In this document: piece after piece, positions 7,103-11,000 of the stretch
Layout of the letters: each line of letters opens with the position of its first letter
Numbering within the stretch: position 1 is the first letter of the stretch
Source of the DNA: Prevotellaceae bacterium
GTDB taxonomy: Bacteria; Bacteroidota; Bacteroidia; Bacteroidales; UBA932
Reading direction: 5' to 3'
Length of the DNA: 11,000 bases
Assembly (NCBI GenBank): GCA_031279735.1
Contig: JAITHX010000208.1
Location: 1 to 11,000 of the forward strand
Position numbers and translations under genes: made by a program
The notes under the pieces: model-generated
Told to the model about the DNA's origin: nothing
The model's input: the letters and a program-made list of their open reading frames with translations, nothing else
Databases searched by the model: none

Positions 7103-7123
7103 CGGCGTATATCTTAACTGCGA

Positions 7124-10100
7124 ATGAAAGGTTATTTGATTGAATTTACATCTGTTTCTCCGCGCCGGTTCAGGCTCGGAACTATTTTTGCCGCACTGCT
7201 TGCGCTCTACGCGGCTTTGCCTTTTTCTCCTCTCCATGCAAGGAGAACGATAGGCTTCCACAACGATTTTCAACTTAAAACACTCGACGATAACAGTCGG
7301 GGCGACACTCTGGCGTTCGACCGCTTTCCGGGCTGGAAAGACAAGGCGGTGATTCGGAGAGTATCGCGCAGCTACGACGGCGTTACGGGCATCACTGCCG
7401 AACTCGCGGGCGCCGAACGAGGCACTTGCTTCGTGTCGGTGTCGGATGCGGGCGTATCTGTTGCCGTCGAGTTCTACGGGACTGACGAACAGCTTTTCGC
7501 GACGGGTCGCGACGGGCAGTATTCGGTTTCGCGCAACAAAGCTGCAAGTCCCGATGATTCGGGGCACGTTTGCGCAGTTTGCGCGGGGCATGCATGCACG
7601 GATCACGACGATCACGATGACGGCGGCGGCGGGGCGCGAACCCGTTCGTCGCGTCCGGCAACGAGGGCTGCGGGCAATCTCGACGAAAGCGTCACCATCG
7701 ACCTGCTGATAGTCTATACCGAAAATGCGAGGGTCTGGGCGGAGAACAGCTCGACCGTCATTGACATCGACGACATGATCGACCGAGCGATGCAGAGGGC
7801 GAACACTGTGATGACGAACTCGCGCGCCAACGTGCATCTCAATCTCGTCCGCAAGCACCGGACGAACTATGCCGAAGCGGACATGCACACCGATTTGAGC
7901 CGGCTGAGGAATAGAACCGACGGGTTTATGGACGAGGTTCACAACCTGCGGCAGCTCCACAGAGCCGACATGGTGATGTTAGTCACCGACGTTTCTTCCG
8001 GAAGCGTGGCGGGAGTGGGCTACATTCTCTCGAATGCCGACGGGACGCCCGAATCGGCGTTCGCGGTTGCCGGAGCGCGATACATGGCAGACACCTACAC
8101 AATGGTTCACGAATTAGCCCACAACATGGGCTGCGGTCACTACGACGCCAATTCGCCTCAGAGGGACAAGCTGTTTTCCTATTCTGCGGGCTGGCGCGGG
8201 ACGAAGGCGAACGGCGACAAAATGGCTACGGTGATGACCTACGAGAACATGGGCGACGGTCAGTGGTTTCCGCGCATCCCCTATTTTTCCGACCCGAACA
8301 TCACCTTCGACGGGGCGGCAATAGGCGCTGCCGACAGGAACAACGCGCTGACGATAAGGCAAACGAAACATGCGGTGTCGCACTACTCCGAATACATTGA
8401 TCCTTCGCTGTCGAGTCTTTCGGTCAGTCCGGGCACGCTGTCGCCGGCGTTCGATCCGGCGGTGGCGAACTATACGGTGAACGTGCCGGACAATACCGCT
8501 TACATAGACGTCTCGGCTGCGGTGGACAACGCCGACATAGCAATCACTTCGGGCAACGGGCGCCATTCGCTTTCGTCGAATCCTGCCGTCGTCGAAATCC
8601 ATACAGTGAACTTCGACGGAGCGACAAAGGTCTATAAAGTGACGGTAAGCAAGGGTGCCGCGCTCTCGTCGGATGCAACGCTGCGGTCGCTGTCGCTGGG
8701 GAACGTAGCCCTTAGTCCCGCGTTCAGCGCAAACACAACGAACTACACGGCAAGCGTAGCCAACAGCGTCAGTTCCGTCACGATAGCCGCCGCCGCTAAT
8801 CACGCTAAGGCGAAGGTTGCCGGCGCAGGGACTAAAACTCTGAACGCGGGAGCGAACAGCTTTTCCGTTACGGTGACGGCGGAGGACGGCACAACGAAGA
8901 CATATAATATAAGCGTGACCCGCGCCGCGCCGCTCTCGTCGGATGCAACGCTGCGGTCGCTGTCGCTGGGGAACGTCGCGCTGTCGCCCGCGTTCAGCGC
9001 AAACACAACGAACTACACGGCAAGCGCAGCCAATAGCGTCACCTACGTTACGATAGCCGCCGCCGCCAATCACGCTAAGGCTAAGGTCGCCGGCACGGGG
9101 TCTATAACTCTGAACGTCGGCGCAAACAACTTCTCCGTTACGGTGACTGCGGAGGACGGCACAACGAAGACATATAATATAAGCGTGACCCGCGCCGCGC
9201 CTTCGCTCTCGTCGGATGCAACGCTGAAATCACTGTCGCTGGGGAACGTCGCGCTGTCGCCCGCGTTCAGCGCAAACACAACGAGCTATACGGCAAGCGC
9301 GGCGAATAGCGTCACTTCCGTCACGATAGCCGCCGTTGCGAATCACGCTAAGGCGACGGTTGCCGGCACGGGAACTAAAAACCTGAACGTAGGGACGAAC
9401 AGCTTCTCCGTTACGGTGACTGCGGAGAACGGCACGACGACTGCCGCCTACACCGTGACCGTAGTTCGCGACGCATCCCACGACAACCGGCTGGCAAACT
9501 TCGCCGTAGCCGAAGGCACGCTTGTTCCCGCCTTCGATCCCGACGTCACCGACTATAGGCTGAATGTGTCGTGCGGCATAGCCGAAATGTCCTTCACCGT
9601 TTCGCCTCCTGTCGGCGGCTCGGCGGAATCCTTCGTCAACGGAACAAAAACCGACATAGCCGACGGTTACATAGTTCTTAAACCGGGCATCAACCGGTTT
9701 CTGATACGTTCGCGTTCAAGCAACGGAATCACGCTGGACTATAACGTGAACGTCGTCCGTCCCTTCGACCGCTCGCTCATTGTGCGCTACTGGAACGATG
9801 TGCTCGCCGTGAACCTCAATCAGAAAACGAACGGCGGTTATAGCTTCGACAGCTTTCAATGGACGAAGAATGGCGCCGCCCTGAAAGGCGAAACAAGTCC
9901 GTATCTCTACGACGCTGCCGGAAAACTGTCGGCGGGAGACTATTCCGTGCAGCTTTCCGTCGGCGAATATTCCGTCGCCACTTGTCCGCTGAGCGTAACC
10001 GGCAAAACGAAGAGCGGCAACAGTCTGACCGCTTACCCGAATCCGACTTCGGGCAACGTCATTGTAGAAACCGACGCTCTGAACGCCGCGCCGCGCATCC

Positions 10101-10240
10101 AGCTGTTCGACCTGAACGGACGACTGCTACATTCCTTCCCCGTCGAAGAAACGCAAACAGTGATAGATGTCTCCGCGTATCCCGCCGGAATCTATATACT
10201 GCGACATGGGCAAGAAGCGTTACACTTAATTAAGAATTAA
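7124..10240 (+). CDS. T9SS-secreted metzincin metalloprotease with beta-sandwich repeats
   Basis: This 1038-residue precursor begins with a signal peptide (helix about 19-32, likely cut after LHA, residue 39) and a prodomain to about 186. The catalytic domain (about 187-425) has the metzincin zinc site HELAHNMGCGH (329-339: His329, Glu330, His333, His339) and a Met-turn VMTY (Met371), then PYFSDP, as in reprolysin-like and peptidyl-Asp-type bacterial proteases. Five cadherin-like beta-sandwich domains follow (PF12733-like, about 426-512, 514-603, 604-694, 695-782 and 783-880), the middle three nearly identical. An Ig-like segment (about 880-960) and a type A T9SS sorting domain (about 965-1038: YPNPTSG at 971-977, AGIYILR) complete it. 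It is expected to cross the outer membrane by T9SS, have the sorting domain removed, and be released or anchored at the surface. The prodomain has a Cys/His/Asp cluster (148-166). The substrate is unknown. Confidence 0.93.
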   Translation: MKGYLIEFTSVSPRRFRLGTIFAALLALYAALPFSPLHARRTIGFHNDFQLKTLDDNSRGDTLAFDRFPGWKDKAVIRRVSRSYDGVTGITAELAGAERGTCFVSVSDAGVSVAVEFYGTDEQLFATGRDGQYSVSRNKAASPDDSGHVCAVCAGHACTDHDDHDDGGGGARTRSSRPATRAAGNLDESVTIDLLIVYTENARVWAENSSTVIDIDDMIDRAMQRANTVMTNSRANVHLNLVRKHRTNYAEADMHTDLSRLRNRTDGFMDEVHNLRQLHRADMVMLVTDVSSGSVAGVGYILSNADGTPESAFAVAGARYMADTYTMVHELAHNMGCGHYDANSPQRDKLFSYSAGWRGTKANGDKMATVMTYENMGDGQWFPRIPYFSDPNITFDGAAIGAADRNNALTIRQTKHAVSHYSEYIDPSLSSLSVSPGTLSPAFDPAVANYTVNVPDNTAYIDVSAAVDNADIAITSGNGRHSLSSNPAVVEIHTVNFDGATKVYKVTVSKGAALSSDATLRSLSLGNVALSPAFSANTTNYTASVANSVSSVTIAAAANHAKAKVAGAGTKTLNAGANSFSVTVTAEDGTTKTYNISVTRAAPLSSDATLRSLSLGNVALSPAFSANTTNYTASAANSVTYVTIAAAANHAKAKVAGTGSITLNVGANNFSVTVTAEDGTTKTYNISVTRAAPSLSSDATLKSLSLGNVALSPAFSANTTSYTASAANSVTSVTIAAVANHAKATVAGTGTKNLNVGTNSFSVTVTAENGTTTAAYTVTVVRDASHDNRLANFAVAEGTLVPAFDPDVTDYRLNVSCGIAEMSFTVSPPVGGSAESFVNGTKTDIADGYIVLKPGINRFLIRSRSSNGITLDYNVNVVRPFDRSLIVRYWNDVLAVNLNQKTNGGYSFDSFQWTKNGAALKGETSPYLYDAAGKLSAGDYSVQLSVGEYSVATCPLSVTGKTKSGNSLTAYPNPTSGNVIVETDALNAAPRIQLFDLNGRLLHSFPVEETQTVIDVSAYPAGIYILRHGQEALHLIKN
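8661..9470 (+). repeat. Three tandem intragenic repeats of 270-273 bp (protease beta-sandwich domains)
   Basis: Units start at 8661, 8931 and 9204. The first two are exactly 90 codons apart; the second to third distance is 91 codons because of one extra Ser codon. Long stretches are identical at the nucleotide level: the last 50 or so bases of units 1 and 2, encoding AEDGTTKTYNISVTR, match base for base, including synonymous positions. This indicates recent duplication or gene conversion. Unit 3 diverges at its end. Confidence 0.9.
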
Positions 10241-10332
10241 GAATTGCCCTGCGGAAATTAAGAATTAAGAATTAAGAATTAAGAATTGCCCTGAGGAAAT
10301 TAAGAATTAAGAATTAAGAATTAAGAATTGCC
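10228..10332 (+). repeat. (GAATTAA)n heptamer arrays in a 42-bp higher-order repeat after the protease gene
   Basis: Heptamer GAATTAA arrays end in GAATTGCC(C)TGCGG or the variant CTGAGG. After a short first block (10228-10254), a 42-bp unit (10255-10296) is followed by a second copy (10297-10332) lacking its last six bases. The protease's last four codons and its TAA stop lie inside the first block. The array matches the one at the end of the cls-like gene, in the same orientation relative to its upstream gene. Confidence 0.9.
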
Positions 10333-10370
10333 TACCGGACGGGTAACAACGAAGCGCTACCGTCAGGGTT

Positions 10371-10588
10371 GGCACACAGATGACACAGATTGAACAGATG
10401 ACACAGATTAAACAGATTAAACGGATTGGCACACGGATAACACGGGATTGGCACACAGATGACACAGATTGAACAGATGACACAGATTAAACAGATTAAA
10501 CGGATTGGCACACGGATAACATGGGATTGGCACACAGATGACACAGATTGAACAGATGACACAGATGACACGGATTAAACGGATTTAC
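10371..10588. repeat. 79-bp tandem repeat built from ACAGATGAC-type units
   Basis: Copies begin at 10371, 10450 and 10529; the first two are almost identical over 79 bp and the third diverges after about 45 bp. Each contains several ACAGAT units (GACACAGAT, TAAACAGAT) plus a GGATTGGCACAC segment. This half carries the sequence in the orientation opposite to the array at 10615-10910. The short stretch 10333-10370 shows nothing I can identify. Confidence 0.9.
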
Positions 10589-10616
10589 GCGGATTGCAGA
10601 ACTGGATATGTAAATC
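10582..10616. repeat. Hinge inverted repeat between the two repeat arms
   Basis: GATTTAC (10582-10588) and GTAAATC (10610-10616) are perfect reverse complements around a 21-bp centre. They mark the point where the repeat family changes from ACAGATGACAC-type to its reverse complement, so the whole region 10371-10870 could fold as one long imperfect hairpin. Confidence 0.75.
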
Positions 10617-10794
10617 TGTGTCATCTGCGTTATCTGCGTTATCTGTGTCATCTGCGTTATCTGTGTTATCTGTGTTATCTGTGTCATCTGTGTCATCTGT
10701 GTCATCTGTGTCATCTGTGTTATCTGTGTCATCTGTGTCATCTGCGTCATCTGCGTCATCTGTGTCATCTGCGTTATCTGTGTCATCTGTGTCA
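10615..10794. repeat. 9-bp tandem array, 20 copies of TCTGYGTYA
   Basis: Twenty exact 9-bp units occur with no indels. The only variation is C/T at positions 5 and 8, and all four combinations occur. The array then runs directly into 22-bp units at 10801. It is translatable in several frames as low-complexity peptide because 9 is a multiple of 3, but no frame has credible gene features. Confidence 0.95.
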
Positions 10795-10800
10795 TCTGTG

Positions 10801-10910
10801 TGCTAATCCCGTGTCATCTGTGTGCTAATCCCGTGTCATCTGTGTGCTAATCCCGTGTCATCTGCGTGCTAATCCCGCGTTATCTGCGCGCTAATCCCGT
10901 AACAATCGTA
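10801..10910. repeat. 22-bp tandem repeat, about 5 copies
   Basis: Units start at 10801, 10823, 10845, 10867 and 10889, with consensus TGCTAATCCCGTGTCATCTGTG; the last unit is partial and merges into the GTATAAC region. The unit contains the 9-bp motif GTGTCATCTG plus GCTAATCCC, whose reverse complement GGGATTAGC closely matches GGGATTGGC in the 79-bp repeat. Confidence 0.9.
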
Positions 10911-10948
10911 TAACAACTTTATAACTATCCATGCATAATGTATAACAT
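10907..10948. repeat. Degenerate GTATAAC repeats before the last gene
   Basis: CGTATAACAAC (10907), TTATAAC (10919), GCATAAT (10933) and GTATAAC (10940) recall the 11-bp array at 181-224. Spacing is less regular here. The last copy overlaps the proposed start codon of the terminal gene. A role in regulation is inference. Confidence 0.45.
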
Positions 10949-11000
10949 TCGCAAATTGTATTTTAAGGATACTTCGTTCGCCAACCTGATGCAGCACCGG
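10938..11000 (+). CDS. N-terminal fragment of a gene running off the window, possibly a PEP/pyruvate-binding domain protein
   Basis: An ATG at 10938 opens a frame of 21 codons without a stop to the window edge. Base composition changes here from repeat to ordinary sequence. The residues KDTSFANLMQHR resemble, from memory, the N-terminus of large Bacteroidales proteins annotated as PEP/pyruvate-binding domain (PEP synthase-like) proteins, which read similarly around FANLMQ. That match is short and could be wrong. No Shine-Dalgarno sequence or clear -7 element is seen upstream. Only the existence of an open frame is direct evidence. Confidence 0.4.
   Translation, partial: MYNIRKLYFKDTSFANLMQHR

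Noticed and set aside
4576..10332. Composite mobile element bounded by the inverted heptamer arrays
   Set aside because: No transposase, integrase or target duplication is present, and the arrays' opposite orientation is explained by their lying downstream of divergently oriented genes.
10332..10828. Low-complexity frames encoding Met-Thr-Gln or Ser-Val-Ser type runs on both strands
   Set aside because: They arise because the 9-bp unit is a multiple of three. They have no start signals or domain character, and the 22-bp units break the frames.
10801..10910. 22-bp repeats as a CRISPR array
   Set aside because: The units are directly tandem with no unique spacers, and no cas gene is present.

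Overview
The window looks like a chromosomal segment of a Bacteroidota bacterium, probably of the order Bacteroidales. Four things point there: exact matches to the Bacteroidota promoter -7 element (TAnnTTTG) upstream of three genes; a secreted protease ending in a type IX secretion (T9SS) sorting domain, a system confined to this phylum; an AAA-ATPase/PD-(D/E)XK protein of a kind abundant in the phylum; and MltG and lipid-kinase sequences of Bacteroidota flavour. Species cannot be named from the sequence alone.

Layout. 1-331: non-coding, with near-palindromic 42-bp repeats and an 11-bp-period GTATAAC array. 332-2430: a well-formed promoter and a two-gene operon, mltG (endolytic murein transglycosylase) then a diacylglycerol/sphingoid-type lipid kinase. 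2448-4007 (minus): an AAA-like ATPase with a C-terminal nuclease-like domain, convergent with the kinase. 4008-4606: about 600 bp of non-coding DNA holding an 82-bp-arm inverted repeat and several 7-bp tandem arrays. 4607-7011 (minus): a probable two-gene operon, a secreted or lipid-anchored endonuclease/exonuclease/phosphatase-family protein followed by a cardiolipin synthase-type phospholipase D protein. 7124-10240 (plus, divergent): a 1038-residue T9SS-secreted metzincin protease with cadherin-like beta-sandwich repeats. 10241-10937: almost entirely repeats (heptamer array, 79-bp, 9-bp and 22-bp units, with an orientation flip). 10938-11000: the first 21 codons of a gene that runs off the window.

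How the genes relate. MltG acts in the inner membrane on nascent peptidoglycan. The lipid kinase and the cardiolipin synthase-like protein both act on membrane lipids. The EEP protein and the protease are exported. These are ordinary envelope and export functions, and I see no defence island, phage, transposase or CRISPR array. The unusual content is the intergenic repeat landscape. Most notable is a (GAATTAA)n array that begins exactly at the stop codons of two unrelated genes and carries stops in all six frames. A second is a 9-bp TCTGYGTYA array whose variation is limited to two pyrimidine positions and whose repeat family reverses orientation across a hairpin hinge.
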